Shown: one piece after another, positions 28,440 through 37,975 of the stretch
How the letters are laid out: every line of letters starts with the position of its first letter
Numbering within the stretch: position 1 is the stretch's first letter
Assembly: GCF_002939985.1 (NCBI RefSeq)
Contig: NZ_MDFM01000006.1
Span: 1-56,402 of the forward strand
Source of the DNA: Xanthomonas hortorum pv. cynarae
Lineage (GTDB): Bacteria; Pseudomonadota; Gammaproteobacteria; Xanthomonadales; Xanthomonadaceae
Direction of reading: 5' to 3'
DNA length: 56,402 bases
Position numbers and translations under genes: made by a program
The notes under the pieces: model-generated
Database searches by the model: none
What the model was told of the DNA's origin: nothing
Seen by the model: the letters and a program-made list of their open reading frames with translations, nothing else

Positions 28440-31400
28440 TCAACCACACCACACGCGCGCATTGCGGAACATCCGCAACCACGGCGAGTCCTCGCCCCAG
28501 TCGGCCGGGTGCCAGCTCAGGTTTGCCGTGCGCGGGGTGCGCTCGGGGTGCGGCATCAGGATGGTGGCGCGGCCGTCGGTGCTGGTCAGGCCGGTGATGC
28601 CGTCCGGCGAACCGTTCGGATTGAGCGGGTACTGCGATGCCACCGCGCCATCGCCGTCGATGAAACGCAAGGCCACACGCACGGCCGCCTGATCCACCAC
28701 GGTGTCGAACTCGGCGCGGCCTTCGCCATGCGCCACCGCCACCGGAATCCGCGAGCCGGCCATGCCGCGCAGGAACAGCGACGGCGACTCCACCACTTCC
28801 AGCAATGCCGTGCGCGCTTCGAACTGCTCGCTGCGATTGCGCAGAAAGCGCGGCCAGTGCTCGGCACCGGGAATGATGTCCTTGAGCTGGCTGAGCATCT
28901 GGCAGCCGTTGCACACGCCCAGCGCGAAGGTGTCGCTGCGCGCGAAGAAGTCGGCAAACGCATCGCGCAAGGCCGACCGCTCCAGGATCGAGGTCGCCCA
29001 ACCGCGTCCGGCACCCAGCACGTCGCCGTAACTGAAACCGCCGCAGGCCGCGAAACCGGAGAACTGCGCCAAGTCCACACGGCCTTCGATCAGATCGCTC
29101 ATATGCACGTCGAACGCACGGAAACCGGCGCGCTCGAAGTTGTAGGCCATCTCGATCTGCCCGTTGACGCCCTGCTCGCGCAGGATCGCCACCTTGGGCC
29201 GCGCACCGGTCGCCACGAACGGCGCGGCCACGTCTTCGGAGGGATCGAACACCAGCTTGGGGCGCAATCCGGGCGCCTTGAAATCGCGTGCCAGCACGCG
29301 CTCTTCGTCGGCGCTGTCCGGGTTGTCGCGCAGTTTCTGCATGGCGTGCGTCACCGACCACCAGGCATCGAACAATGCTTCCCAACGCCACTCAGCCAGT
29401 ACCCGGCCCTGCCCGCTCACGCGGATACGCGGCGCACCGGTGGGGCGTGCGATGCGTTGCGCGCATTCGGTCAAGGCATGCCGCTCGACCAGATCGGCGA
29501 ACGCGGCGCGATCCTCGCTGGCGATCTGCACCACTGCGCCCAGTTCTTCATTGAACAGACTGCGGAACGCATCGTCGCCCCACGCATCGAGCGTGATATC
29601 CAGACCCTGCCGCGAGGCGAACGCCATTTCGCACAGCGCCGCAAACGCACCGCCATCGCTGCGATCGTGATACGCCAGCAGCAAGCCGCTCTCGCGCGCC
29701 GCACGGATCAGTTCGAAGAAACTGCGCAGCCGCTGCGCATCGTCCAGATCCGGCACCTCGCCACCGAAGGCCGGCAGCCCCGCATCGTCGGCATACACCT
29801 GCGCCAACACCGACCCGCCCAGGCGCTGCTTGCCGCCGCCCAACCCGATCAACCACAGCTCGCTCTCTTCGTCGCTGCGCAACAACGGCGTCAGCTGCGT
29901 CCGCACATCGCCCACCGGCGCGAACGCGGTGATGATCAGCGAGACAGGTGAAACGCTCTTGTGGGCGATGGGATTGGGGATTGGGGATTGGGGATTCGTA
30001 ACAGCAGAAGGCTCTAGGGTTTCGCCAATCCCGAATGCCGAATCACCAATCCCGGCCTCTTGCCACTGCGCCTGCATCGACAGCGAGTCCTTGCCCACCG
30101 GCACGCTCAATTCGAGTGCCGGGCACAGTTCCATGCCGATCGCACGCACCGCGTCGTACAACAAGGCGTCTTCGCCGGCGTGACCGGCGGCGGCCATCCA
30201 GTTGGCCGAGAGCTTGATGCTGTCCAGCGTCTGCACCGGTGCGGCGCACAGGTTGGTGATCGCCTCGCCCACCGCCATGCGCGCCGACGCCGCAGCGTTC
30301 AACAACGCCAGCGGGGTGCGCTCGCCGATCGACATCGCTTCGCCGGCAAACGTCTCGAATCCAGCCATCGTGATCGCGCAATCGGCCAGCGGCAGCTGCC
30401 ACGGCCCGATCATCTGCTCGCGCGCGGTCAAGCCGCCCACGCTGCGATCGCCGATGGTGACCAGAAAGCTCTTGGACGCCACCGTGGGATGGGCCAGCAC
30501 CCGCAAACCGGCCTGCTGCAAGTCCAACGTGGCGGTCTGCAGCACCGGCCACTGCGGCGCGGCCGGATGCACCGCATCGCGATGCATCTTCGGCGCCTTG
30601 CCGAACAGCACGTCCATCGGCAGGTCGATCGGGAGCTGGGATTGGGGATTCGGGATTGGGGATTGGTTGAAGGCAACGGCGGACCCGGCAACTGACGAAT
30701 CGCTTTTGCGAATCTCCAATCCCGAATCCCCAATCGCGTCCCCAAACACGCCATACCCAACCACCAGCCGCTCCTCGGCCGTTGCCACGCCCACTGCCGC
30801 AAACGGGCAGCGTTCGCGGGCGCAGATCGCGGCGAATTCATCCAGGCGCGCCTGCGGCACACCCAGTACATAGCGTTCCTGCGATTCGTTGCACCACAGT
30901 TCCAGCGGCGACAGCGAGGGGTCGTCGGTGAGCACGCGGCCCAGGTCGATGACGCCGCCCACGCCGGAGTCGTGCAGCAACTCGGGGATGGCGTTGGACA
31001 GGCCGCCCGCGCCCACGTCGTGGAACCAGCGGATCGGGTTGTCCGTGCCCAGCGCCACGCAGCGGTCGATGACCTCCTGGCAGCGGCGCTCCATTTCCGG
31101 GTTTTCGCGCTGCACGCTGGCGAAATCCAGCGCCTCGGCGCTATCGCCGGCCGCCACCGAACTGGCCGCACCGCCGCCCAGGCCGATCAGCATCGCCGGC
31201 CCGCCGAGCACGATCACCGCATCGCCCGGCTGCAGGCGCAGCTTCTCGACCTGAGTGCGGTCGATCGCGCCCAGGCCGCCGGCCAGCATGATCGGCTTGT
31301 CGTAGGCGCGGGTCAGACCCTCACCTTCGGCGAGCTCGAAACTGCGGAAATAGCCGAGCAGGTTCGGCCGGCCGAATTCGTTGTTGAACGCGGCGCCGCC

Positions 31401-32492
31401 GAGCGGGCCCTCGAGCATGATGTCCAGCGCCGGGGCCATGCGCGGGTTCAGCGCGCGCGGCGCCTCCCACGGCTGCGGCAGGGTCGGGATGCGCAGATGC
31501 GACACCGTAAAGCCGGTCAGACCTGCCTTGGGCTTGCCGCCGCGGCCGGTGGCGCCTTCGTCGCGGATCTCGCCGCCCGCACCGGTCGCCACGCCAGGAA
31601 ACGGCGCGATCGCGGTGGGGTGGTTATGCGTTTCCACCTTGATCGCAAATGCCGACGGCACTACCGCTTCGCTGCGGTATTCGCCGCTGGCCGGATCCGG
31701 GCGATAACGCGCGGCCGGCACGCCCTCCACCACCGCGGCGTTGTCGCTATAGGCCGACAAGGTGTGCTGCGGGGTCTGCTGGTGGGTGTGCTTGATCATG
31801 CGGAACAACGAGCGTTCCTGCGACTTGCCGTCGATGCTCCAGCTGGCGTTGAAGATCTTGTGCCGGCAGTGCTCTGAGTTGGCCTGGGCGAACATCATCA
31901 GCTCGACGTCGGTCGGGTCGCGGCCCAGCGCAGCGAAGCGTTCGCGCAGGTAATCGATCTCGTCCTGCGCCAGGGCCAGGCCCAGCGTGCGGTTGGCCTG
32001 CTCCAGCGCATCCAGCGCCACGTGCTGCAACTGGCCACGATCCGGCTCGTTGAACAACGCCTCGGCAGCGGCGGCCGAACCGAGCAGCGATTGGGTCATC
32101 GGGTCGTGCAGCAGCTTGGCCACGGCGGCCTGGTCTGCCGCGTTGTCCGGCCAGCCGGCCAGGTCGATGCGGGTACCGCGCTCCACACGCTGGATCGGTT
32201 GCCCGGCCCCGCGCACCAGTTCGGTGGCCTTGCTCGACCACGGCGACAGCGTGCCCAGACGCGGCACCACATAGCGCGAGGAGGCGTCTTCGGCGCGCGG
32301 CGCGGGCGCCGCTTCGGCCTGCAGAATCCGCTGCAAGGTGGCCTGATCGGGCGCTTGCCCGGCCTCGACGCGGATGAAGTACACGTGCCAGGCGCCAGTG
32401 ATGCGCAGCGCGGGGACGAGGGTTTGCAGGCGGGTTTCGAGCCGAGCGCGGCGGAACGGCGAAAGGGCGGAAGCGCCCTCGAGGACCATCAT
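28440..32492 (-). CDS. purL: Phosphoribosylformylglycinamidine synthase PurL
   Basis: A 1350-aa large-type PurL (FGAM synthetase), fourth step of de novo purine synthesis: FGAR + ATP + glutamine to FGAM. Order: N-terminal PurS-like domain, two AIR-synthase-like halves ([24 protein letters not shown]), and a C-terminal class I glutaminase domain with nucleophile in GVCNGCQM (near residue 1193) and the HGEGR histidine motif. Two stretches are foreign to the family, near residues 586-620 and 813-842. Each is encoded by a GGGATT-armed element inserted in frame and contains peptides such as NPQSPIPNP. They account for most of the extra length over the roughly 1295-aa E. coli enzyme. Both lie between conserved blocks, so activity is probably retained. 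Either of two adjacent ATGs could be the start. Confidence 0.95.
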   Translation of the reverse strand: MMVLEGASALSPFRRARLETRLQTLVPALRITGAWHVYFIRVEAGQAPDQATLQRILQAEAAPAPRAEDASSRYVVPRLGTLSPWSSKATELVRGAGQPIQRVERGTRIDLAGWPDNAADQAAVAKLLHDPMTQSLLGSAAAAEALFNEPDRGQLQHVALDALEQANRTLGLALAQDEIDYLRERFAALGRDPTDVELMMFAQANSEHCRHKIFNASWSIDGKSQERSLFRMIKHTHQQTPQHTLSAYSDNAAVVEGVPAARYRPDPASGEYRSEAVVPSAFAIKVETHNHPTAIAPFPGVATGAGGEIRDEGATGRGGKPKAGLTGFTVSHLRIPTLPQPWEAPRALNPRMAPALDIMLEGPLGGAAFNNEFGRPNLLGYFRSFELAEGEGLTRAYDKPIMLAGGLGAIDRTQVEKLRLQPGDAVIVLGGPAMLIGLGGGAASSVAAGDSAEALDFASVQRENPEMERRCQEVIDRCVALGTDNPIRWFHDVGAGGLSNAIPELLHDSGVGGVIDLGRVLTDDPSLSPLELWCNESQERYVLGVPQARLDEFAAICARERCPFAAVGVATAEERLVVGYGVFGDAIGDSGLEIRKSDSSVAGSAVAFNQSPIPNPQSQLPIDLPMDVLFGKAPKMHRDAVHPAAPQWPVLQTATLDLQQAGLRVLAHPTVASKSFLVTIGDRSVGGLTAREQMIGPWQLPLADCAITMAGFETFAGEAMSIGERTPLALLNAAASARMAVGEAITNLCAAPVQTLDSIKLSANWMAAAGHAGEDALLYDAVRAIGMELCPALELSVPVGKDSLSMQAQWQEAGIGDSAFGIGETLEPSAVTNPQSPIPNPIAHKSVSPVSLIITAFAPVGDVRTQLTPLLRSDEESELWLIGLGGGKQRLGGSVLAQVYADDAGLPAFGGEVPDLDDAQRLRSFFELIRAARESGLLLAYHDRSDGGAFAALCEMAFASRQGLDITLDAWGDDAFRSLFNEELGAVVQIASEDRAAFADLVERHALTECAQRIARPTGAPRIRVSGQGRVLAEWRWEALFDAWWSVTHAMQKLRDNPDSADEERVLARDFKAPGLRPKLVFDPSEDVAAPFVATGARPKVAILREQGVNGQIEMAYNFERAGFRAFDVHMSDLIEGRVDLAQFSGFAACGGFSYGDVLGAGRGWATSILERSALRDAFADFFARSDTFALGVCNGCQMLSQLKDIIPGAEHWPRFLRNRSEQFEARTALLEVVESPSLFLRGMAGSRIPVAVAHGEGRAEFDTVVDQAAVRVALRFIDGDGAVASQYPLNPNGSPDGITGLTSTDGRATILMPHPERTPRTANLSWHPADWGEDSPWLRMFRNARVWCG
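29967..30053. repeat. GGGATT mini-element inserted in purL (second insertion)
   Basis: The 87-bp element has a left arm of tandem GGGATT units (GGGATTGGGGATTGGGGATT...) and a right arm of the inverse (CCAATCCCGAATGCCGAATC...). About 27 bp of unique sequence lies between. The length is 29 codons, so the purL frame is kept. It encodes a segment from [10 protein letters not shown] to SPIPNPI, between WQEA and the conserved [17 protein letters not shown]. Confidence 0.8.
30631..30735. repeat. GGGATT mini-element inserted in purL (first insertion)
   Basis: The left arm (30631-30666) is GGGAGCTGGGATTGGGGATT and further units; the right arm (30708-30735) is the inverse (CGAATCTCCAATCCCGAATC...). 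About 40 bp of unique sequence lies between. The length is close to 105 bp (35 codons). It encodes the PurL segment [14 protein letters not shown] to [12 protein letters not shown], between YGVFGD and the conserved [16 protein letters not shown]. Confidence 0.8.
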
Positions 32493-32604
32493 GTCCGGGG
32501 AACCGTGTCAGAAACGGGGCTGCAGATTGTAACGGAGGTTGAGGGACTCAGCGCCCGGCCGAGCGTGGGCCGGCGGTGATCGGCTGGGTAACACCCGCCC
32601 TGCA

Positions 32605-32642
32605 ACGCAAAAGGCCGGAATGCATGCGCACCCCGGCCTTTT
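32605..32642 (-). terminator. Terminator after dsbC
   Basis: AAAAGGCCGG (32609-32618) pairs with CCGGCCTTTT (32633-32642) across a 14-base loop. On the minus strand the stem ends in TTTT. It is about 70 bp past the dsbC stop and upstream of purL. Confidence 0.7.
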
Positions 32643-32709
32643 GAGCGATCACGCTGGCGGTCGAAGCCACCAGCGCCGAAGCGGCATCACAACGCCGCTT
32701 GCAGAGACA

Positions 32710-33507
32710 TCAGCGGCTTCCGCCCGCCGTGGTGACGGCGCGCTTTTCCAGCGCCTCACGCAGCTGCGCCGGCGGCAGGTAGCCACCGAGCTGGGTGCCG
32801 TCAGGGGCGAAAATCGCCGGAGTGCCGTTGACGCCCAGGCGCTGGCCCAGCGTGTACTCCATCGACACCGGGTTCTTGCAGTCCTTGGAACTCACCGACT
32901 GACCGGACTTGGCATTGGTCAGCGCCTGCTTGCGGTCGGCCGAGCACCACACCGCCACCATGTCCTTGTAGTCCTGGCTGCCCAGGCCCATGCGCGGGAA
33001 AGCGACGTATTCCACCGCGATGCCCTGCTTGTTCAGCTCGGCGATCTCGCTGTGCAGCTTGCGGCAGTAGCCGCACTCCACGTCGGTGAACACGGTGACC
33101 GCGTACTTCGGATTCGCCGGCGCAAACACAATGCGGTCGGCCTTGGGGATGGTTTCCAGCTGCTTGCGGCGATAGGCCAGCAGACCGGCGCTGGCGGCAA
33201 ACTGCTTGTTCTGGATGTCGAACGGCTGCGCCTGCATCAGGTAGCGGCCGTCGTCGCTGACGTACAGCACCTGCCCGCCCACCACCACTTCGCGGAAACC
33301 GGGGAACGGCGCGGCGCCGATGTAGTCGGGCTTGAAGTCCGGGTCCAGCGCCTTGAGCGCCGTGCTCACACGCTGATCCACATTGCCGGTGGCGGCAGGC
33401 GCGGCGGCTGGCTTGGCGCCGGCATTGCTTGCCGCAGGCTGCGACGATTGTGCGCAGGCGGTAAGACTGATCGCGCCCAGCAGCGCGGCGATGGCAAGAC
33501 GATACAT
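32710..33507 (-). CDS. dsbC: Thiol:disulfide interchange protein DsbC
   Basis: A 265-aa periplasmic disulfide isomerase. The signal has a lipobox-like LTAC (Cys18), so it may be a lipoprotein rather than freely soluble. A low-complexity Ala/Pro linker (about 20-40) precedes the DsbC dimerisation domain. The thioredoxin-like domain has the active site Cys145-Gly-Tyr-Cys148 (ECGYC) and the cis-Pro in VNGTPAIF. A second Cys pair (VWCSADR, SKDCKNP) matches the structural disulfide of DsbC. The neighbouring xerD upstream is the usual partner of dsbC in gammaproteobacteria. It may help fold secreted enzymes such as those encoded nearby. Confidence 0.93.
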   Translation of the reverse strand: MYRLAIAALLGAISLTACAQSSQPAASNAGAKPAAAPAATGNVDQRVSTALKALDPDFKPDYIGAAPFPGFREVVVGGQVLYVSDDGRYLMQAQPFDIQNKQFAASAGLLAYRRKQLETIPKADRIVFAPANPKYAVTVFTDVECGYCRKLHSEIAELNKQGIAVEYVAFPRMGLGSQDYKDMVAVWCSADRKQALTNAKSGQSVSSKDCKNPVSMEYTLGQRLGVNGTPAIFAPDGTQLGGYLPPAQLREALEKRAVTTAGGSR

Positions 33508-33711
33508 TCACGCATCCAGTGGAATGGGGTACCTGGATTCTCGCACAGCGCAGATGAAGCAAGGCAACGCCCGGATCAGTTTATTGGCGACCCGGAGCGC
33601 CGGTTCGTTGCGGGGATCGGCGCGCGCGTCGTGGCGATTGCGTATTGACCGGCTCGCTGGCAACCCCTTACCTGGCGAGATGCATCACCACCGGCCTGCC
33701 GCAGTACTCGT

Positions 33712-34683
33712 TCACCCGCGAGGATGATGCTTGGCGTGCAGCTTTTGCAGATGCTGGCGCGCCACCAGCGTGTAGATCTGGGTGGTCGACAACGAGCTAT
33801 GGCCGAGCAGCATCTGCAGCGCGCGCAGGTCTGCGCCGTGGTTGAGCAGATGAGTGGCGAAGCTGTGGCGCAACCCGTGCGGGCTGACCGTGTCCGGGTC
33901 GATCCCGGCCACCGCCGCATAGCGTTTGACCAGCGCCCAGAACTGCTGCCGGCTGGGCGGCTGACGCGCGGCGTCGACGAACAGCGGCACCTGCCCATCG
34001 ACCGAAGCCACCGGCTTGTGGCTGGCCAGCAGTGGGCGCGCCTCGTGCAGATAGCGCTCCAGCCAATGCTGGGATTCCTCGCCCAGCGGCACCAGCCGAT
34101 CCTTGCTGCCCTTGCCGGTCACCCGCAGCACGCCCTGTCGCAGATTGACCCCCACCGCCGGCAGGTTGACCAGCTCGCTGACGCGCAGGCCGGCGGCATA
34201 CATCAGCTCCAGCATGGCGCGATCGCGCAGGCCCAGCGGGCTGTCGATGTCGGGAGCGGCCAACAGCGCCTCGATCTGACTTTCGGTCAGCGCCTTGGGC
34301 AAGCTGCGCGGCAAGTGGGGCGGATCGATCAGCGCGGTCGGGTCGTCGCTGCGCAGGCCCTCGCGCAGACAAAGGCCATAGAACGCCCGCAGCGTCGACA
34401 ACAACCGCGCCGTGCTGCGTGGCGAATAGCGCGCCTCGGAGCGCCAGCGTAGATAGTCGAACACCGCAGCCCGATCGACGCCCAGCAGCCCACCGCCGGC
34501 CCCGTCGCGCCAACGCGCCAGCCCTTCCAGATCGCGCCGATAGCTGTCCAGGGTCTGCCGCGCCACCCCGTTCTCGGCCCAGAAACGATCCAGGAAGCGC
34601 TCGATGGCAGAAGCATCGGCTGCCTGCAGGGGCGGCAGCTGTTGGGCGAGTTGGCGACGTTCGGCAGGAGTGCTGGCAGACAT
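33712..34683 (-). CDS. xerD: Site-specific tyrosine recombinase XerD
   Basis: A 323-aa recombinase that with XerC resolves chromosome dimers at dif. Starting at 34683 ([10 protein letters not shown]), an N-terminal SAM-like core-binding domain (about 20-110) is followed by the catalytic domain. Catalytic residues visible: Arg167 (AGLRVSEL), the Lys of GKGSK, His269 and Arg272 (HGLRH), His295 (LGHSS) and Tyr304 (QIYT). The end LHAKHHPRG is typical of XerD rather than XerC. An upstream in-frame start at 34812 would run over the neighbouring divergent gene. It lies 204 bp upstream of dsbC on the same strand. Confidence 0.94.
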   Translation of the reverse strand: MSASTPAERRQLAQQLPPLQAADASAIERFLDRFWAENGVARQTLDSYRRDLEGLARWRDGAGGGLLGVDRAAVFDYLRWRSEARYSPRSTARLLSTLRAFYGLCLREGLRSDDPTALIDPPHLPRSLPKALTESQIEALLAAPDIDSPLGLRDRAMLELMYAAGLRVSELVNLPAVGVNLRQGVLRVTGKGSKDRLVPLGEESQHWLERYLHEARPLLASHKPVASVDGQVPLFVDAARQPPSRQQFWALVKRYAAVAGIDPDTVSPHGLRHSFATHLLNHGADLRALQMLLGHSSLSTTQIYTLVARQHLQKLHAKHHPRG

Positions 34684-34781
34684 CGCAACAGCATAGAGCC
34701 TGTCGCGCAGGATCCGATCTTCAGCACGGCGCTGCCGCAACGCGGCGTTGCTCGATCGCCCGTGCCGGCTATGCTCGCGGC

Positions 34782-35243
34782 ATGACCTCGATTCCCTCGC
34801 CTCGCACTGCACGCGCCCCTGGCTTGGTCGGCTGGCGGCTGCTGGCCATGTGTTACGACGCCTGGCCGGTGCTGGCGCTATGGATGCTGATTTCCGCCGC
34901 TTTCACCCTGGGCTTCACGCTTGCCGGGCATCCCGCACGCGAAAACATCGCCCCTTTCAGCGGCTGGCAATGGCTGTTGTGGCTGTGCTGCTGGATCGCC
35001 GCCGGCATCTACGCCACGGTGAGCTGGCGGCGCGGCGGCCAGACCCTGGGCATGCGGCCGTGGCGGCTGTCGTTGATCGGCCCGCAAGCCCCGTGGCGCG
35101 CGCTATGGATCCGCTATGCAGTGGGTACGTTGTCGCTGGCCCTGGGCGGACTGGGATTCTGGTGGGCGTGGGTGGATCGTGATGGACTGGCGTGGCACGA
35201 CCGTGCCAGCGGGACCAGGCTGCATCGCGCACCAAAACGATGA
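34782..35243 (+). CDS. RDD family membrane protein
   Basis: A 153-aa integral membrane protein of the RDD family. The family's Arg-Asp pattern appears in [18 protein letters not shown], with further hydrophobic segments at about residues 30-48, 66-82 and 115-137. The later motif [12 protein letters not shown] and the end [14 protein letters not shown] are also typical of RDD proteins. Function in this family is poorly defined; transport or ion-related roles have been proposed for some members. The ATG at 34782 is 98 bp from the divergent xerD start; the frame is open further upstream, but only over xerD. Confidence 0.85.
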   Translation: MTSIPSPRTARAPGLVGWRLLAMCYDAWPVLALWMLISAAFTLGFTLAGHPARENIAPFSGWQWLLWLCCWIAAGIYATVSWRRGGQTLGMRPWRLSLIGPQAPWRALWIRYAVGTLSLALGGLGFWWAWVDRDGLAWHDRASGTRLHRAPKR

Positions 35244-35377
35244 AACGATCAGGCACTGCGGCCTGCTTAGCTGCATGACAGGGCAGCATTGGCGTGCGGC
35301 CGTCATGCTCAGCGCATACCAGGTTCTCGCCCGCGTAGCGCGCAATTCAACTGCTGTGAATCGATGCAGCCTTCGGC

Positions 35378-35677
35378 TTATTTACCGCCTGCCGAAGGGC
35401 GCTCGATCAGCCACTGCACGGCATAGCCAAACAGATACAACACCGCCAGAAATGGCGGCACCAGCAATGAATAACCGGTCACCCACGGCATATTGGTCAA
35501 CCAGGCATCAGCACCCAGCGCGTCCAGTACCGCCAGCTGCGCTGTCAGCGGCAGCTGCAGCAGAACGAAATGGCCTTTGGGATCGCCACCCGCATCGCTG
35601 GCAGCCCACACGCACAACGCCGTCACGGCCACATACAGCAAGCAAAGCACGGTACCGAAGACGCTGAATAGACGCAT
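35378..35677 (-). CDS. Small hypothetical membrane protein downstream of lptG
   Basis: A 99-aa protein with about three hydrophobic stretches (residues 4-26, 40-55 and 68-90) and a short polar tail. I do not recognise the family. It begins five bases after the lptG stop, so it is almost certainly co-transcribed with lptF-lptG. The position suggests an envelope-linked role, but nothing in the sequence shows one. Confidence 0.7.
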   Translation of the reverse strand: MRLFSVFGTVLCLLYVAVTALCVWAASDAGGDPKGHFVLLQLPLTAQLAVLDALGADAWLTNMPWVTGYSLLVPPFLAVLYLFGYAVQWLIERPSAGGK

Positions 35678-35682
35678 CCGCG

Positions 35683-36789
35683 TCAGCTACTGCGCCGCCG
35701 GAACAACCATGCCGACACCCCCAGCATCACCATCGGCGGCAGTGCATAGGCGATGCGGTAATCCAGCTTGAGCGCACCGGCCATGCGGCCGAAGAACAGC
35801 TGCAGCAGCCAGAAGCCCAGCGCGAACAGGATGCCCAGGAACAGCCGCTTGCCCAGACCGCCGCTACGCAGCGAACCGAACGAGAACGGAATCGCCGCCA
35901 GGCACAGCGCCAACACGTTGAGCGGATAGAACCAGCGGCTCCAGTACTGATCTTCGTAGTCGCGCGCGTCCAGGCCATTGCGGCGGCGGTACTCGATGCT
36001 CTGTTCCAGATCGCGCGCGGACAGGTTGCGCGGCTTGGCCAGCCCGGCCGCCAGCGCCGCCGGGCTGAGCTGCGATTGCCACGGCAGCTCGGGGAAGGTT
36101 TCGCGCTGCACCGAGCGCTCCTGGAAGGTATCGCGGCGCACCTGGCGCAGCGTCCAGGCGCCATTGCGATTTTCTGCCAATGCCGCATAGGTCAGCTGCT
36201 GCAGGCGGCCGCTGGCATCGAGGTGATACAGCCGCACATCGTGCAGATCCAGCGCGGTACCGCCGCCGTCGAGCAGCTTCTCTTCGCCGCTCAGCGCATT
36301 GAGGAAGGTGTCGCCTTCGCGCGCCCATAGGCCCGAATAGCGCGCCATTGCCATATCGCTGTTGTAGCGGGCGCTGGTCTTGAGGGTATCGGCCTGGTTC
36401 TGCGCCCACGGCCCCACCGTCTCGCCGCTGATCACCATGCCGGCGGTCAGCAACGCCATCGCCGCGACCACCGAGGCCGACATCCGCTTGCGCGACACGC
36501 CCAGCGCACGCAAGGCGGTCAGCTCGGAGGTGGCCGCCAACTGGCCCAGCCCCATCAACGCACCGATCACCGCCGCAGTGGGGAACAAGGTGTAGGCCCG
36601 CCGCGGCACCGTGTACGCCACATAAGCGAACGCATGACCAAAGGTATAGCTCCCCTGGCCAATGTTCTTGGCCTCGCTGGCAAACGCGTTGACCAGATCC
36701 AGCCCCAGCAGCACGGCCCAGGTCAGCAGCACGGTGAACAGCACCGCGCGCCCGACGTACCAATCGTGTACCCGTGGCATCAGCCTCAT
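35683..36789 (-). CDS. lptG: LPS export permease LptG
   Basis: A 368-aa inner-membrane permease of the LptB2FG lipopolysaccharide extractor. The start at 36789 (MRLMPRVHDWYVGRAVLF) overlaps the lptF stop by ATGA. Six membrane helices are arranged as three plus three around a periplasmic beta-jellyroll domain (about residues 125-265). The late helices include SFGSLRSGGLGKRLFLGILFA, which is characteristic. It works with LptF and the ATPase LptB (not in this window). Confidence 0.93.
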   Translation of the reverse strand: MRLMPRVHDWYVGRAVLFTVLLTWAVLLGLDLVNAFASEAKNIGQGSYTFGHAFAYVAYTVPRRAYTLFPTAAVIGALMGLGQLAATSELTALRALGVSRKRMSASVVAAMALLTAGMVISGETVGPWAQNQADTLKTSARYNSDMAMARYSGLWAREGDTFLNALSGEEKLLDGGGTALDLHDVRLYHLDASGRLQQLTYAALAENRNGAWTLRQVRRDTFQERSVQRETFPELPWQSQLSPAALAAGLAKPRNLSARDLEQSIEYRRRNGLDARDYEDQYWSRWFYPLNVLALCLAAIPFSFGSLRSGGLGKRLFLGILFALGFWLLQLFFGRMAGALKLDYRIAYALPPMVMLGVSAWLFRRRSS

Positions 36790-37868
36790 GCGCGCGCCCT
36801 CGGCCGACGCACGCGGCCATCGCGTGCATACGCCCAGATCGCCACTGCCAGCAATGGCAGCGTCAGCCACCACAGGCCGAGCGCGGCCGGCGTCTTGCCG
36901 TTGGCGATCCACTGGGTGCCGATGATCATCAGGTTGGTACCCACCATGTACGCCAGGAACGCCAGCATGATCCGGCCGTAGCGCTGCTGCCGCGGCGCAC
37001 TGCGCGATAGCGGCAGGGTCAGCAGCGCGAACGCCAGTGCCAGCAGCGGCGGCGCCAGACGCTCATGCAGCTGCGCGCGCGCGGCCGGGCGTTCGTCCGA
37101 CAGCAGCTGCGTGGTCCACATCACTTCCGGATCGTTGGCGTCGTGCACCTGGCTGCGGTCGGGCAGGGCCACGTCGTTGCTGGCGAACTTCATCAAACGG
37201 TAGTCCAGGGTGTTGCCGGCGGCCGGGCCTTCGATGCGGTAACCGTCCTCCAGGCGCAGGTAGCGGTTGGCCTTGCCTTCGAAGAACATCGCGCCACGCT
37301 CGGCGGTGACCACATCGATGCGGTCGTCCTTCTGGCGCTGCATGAACACCTTGCCCAGGCCCTTGCCGTCGGCCGAGATCGTGGTGAGATAGACCACCCC
37401 ACCGCCGGACAGCGGGGTGAACTTGCCCGACTCCAGGCCGGCCATCAGCACGCTGCGGTTGGCGTCTTCCAGCATGGTCTCGGCGGTACGGCTGGCCCAC
37501 GGGCCCAGCCACAGCGAGCACAGCCCGATCAGCACCACCACCGGCACCACCAGCATCAGGATCGGGCGCAACATGCGCCGCGGGCCGACGCCAATGGCGG
37601 TGATCACGGCCATTTCTGAATCGCGGTACAGCCTCGCCAGTGCCAGCAGCAGGCCGAGCATGAGCGCCAACGGCAGGATGATCGGCAGGTAGGCCACAAA
37701 TTGCAGGCCCACCTGAGACAGCAACAAGCGAGCAGGGATGCGGCCATCGGCGATATTGCCGAGGATATCCACCAGCACACCGCCCACGCTGACGACCAGC
37801 AGCACGATCAAGGTGGCCAGGAAGCTCTGGGTGAAATCGCTAAGCAGGTATCGATCGAGCTTCGGCAT
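36786..37868 (-). CDS. lptF: LPS export permease LptF
   Basis: A 360-aa partner of LptG. The N-terminus MPKLDRYLLSDFTQSFLATL is typical. Three helices, a periplasmic jellyroll domain (about 125-265) and three more helices are seen. It starts 107 bp from the divergent pepA gene and overlaps lptG by ATGA. Together LptF and LptG pull LPS from the outer leaflet of the inner membrane into the Lpt bridge. Confidence 0.93.
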   Translation of the reverse strand: MPKLDRYLLSDFTQSFLATLIVLLVVSVGGVLVDILGNIADGRIPARLLLSQVGLQFVAYLPIILPLALMLGLLLALARLYRDSEMAVITAIGVGPRRMLRPILMLVVPVVVLIGLCSLWLGPWASRTAETMLEDANRSVLMAGLESGKFTPLSGGGVVYLTTISADGKGLGKVFMQRQKDDRIDVVTAERGAMFFEGKANRYLRLEDGYRIEGPAAGNTLDYRLMKFASNDVALPDRSQVHDANDPEVMWTTQLLSDERPAARAQLHERLAPPLLALAFALLTLPLSRSAPRQQRYGRIMLAFLAYMVGTNLMIIGTQWIANGKTPAALGLWWLTLPLLAVAIWAYARDGRVRRPRARA

Positions 37869-37975
37869 GGGGTGGGCTTGTTTTAAACTCTCGGATTCGT
37901 TCGCGGCGTCGCCAGCCTAGTCAGGTTGGCGTAAACAGTCCGCGATTGTACGGATTTGCCTACGGAATCTGATCA
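37869..37975. promoter_or_regulatory. Divergent control region of lptF and pepA
   Basis: These 107 bp must hold promoters in both directions. A weak plus-strand candidate is TTGGCG (37926-37931), 17 bases, then TACGGA (37949-37954). TTTAAA near the lptF start could be part of a minus-strand leader. No operator-like symmetry was found. Confidence 0.35.

Noticed and set aside
29967..30735. Reading the purL repeats as evidence that purL is broken
   Set aside because: The frame is uninterrupted through both inserts, and all catalytic motifs remain on both sides.
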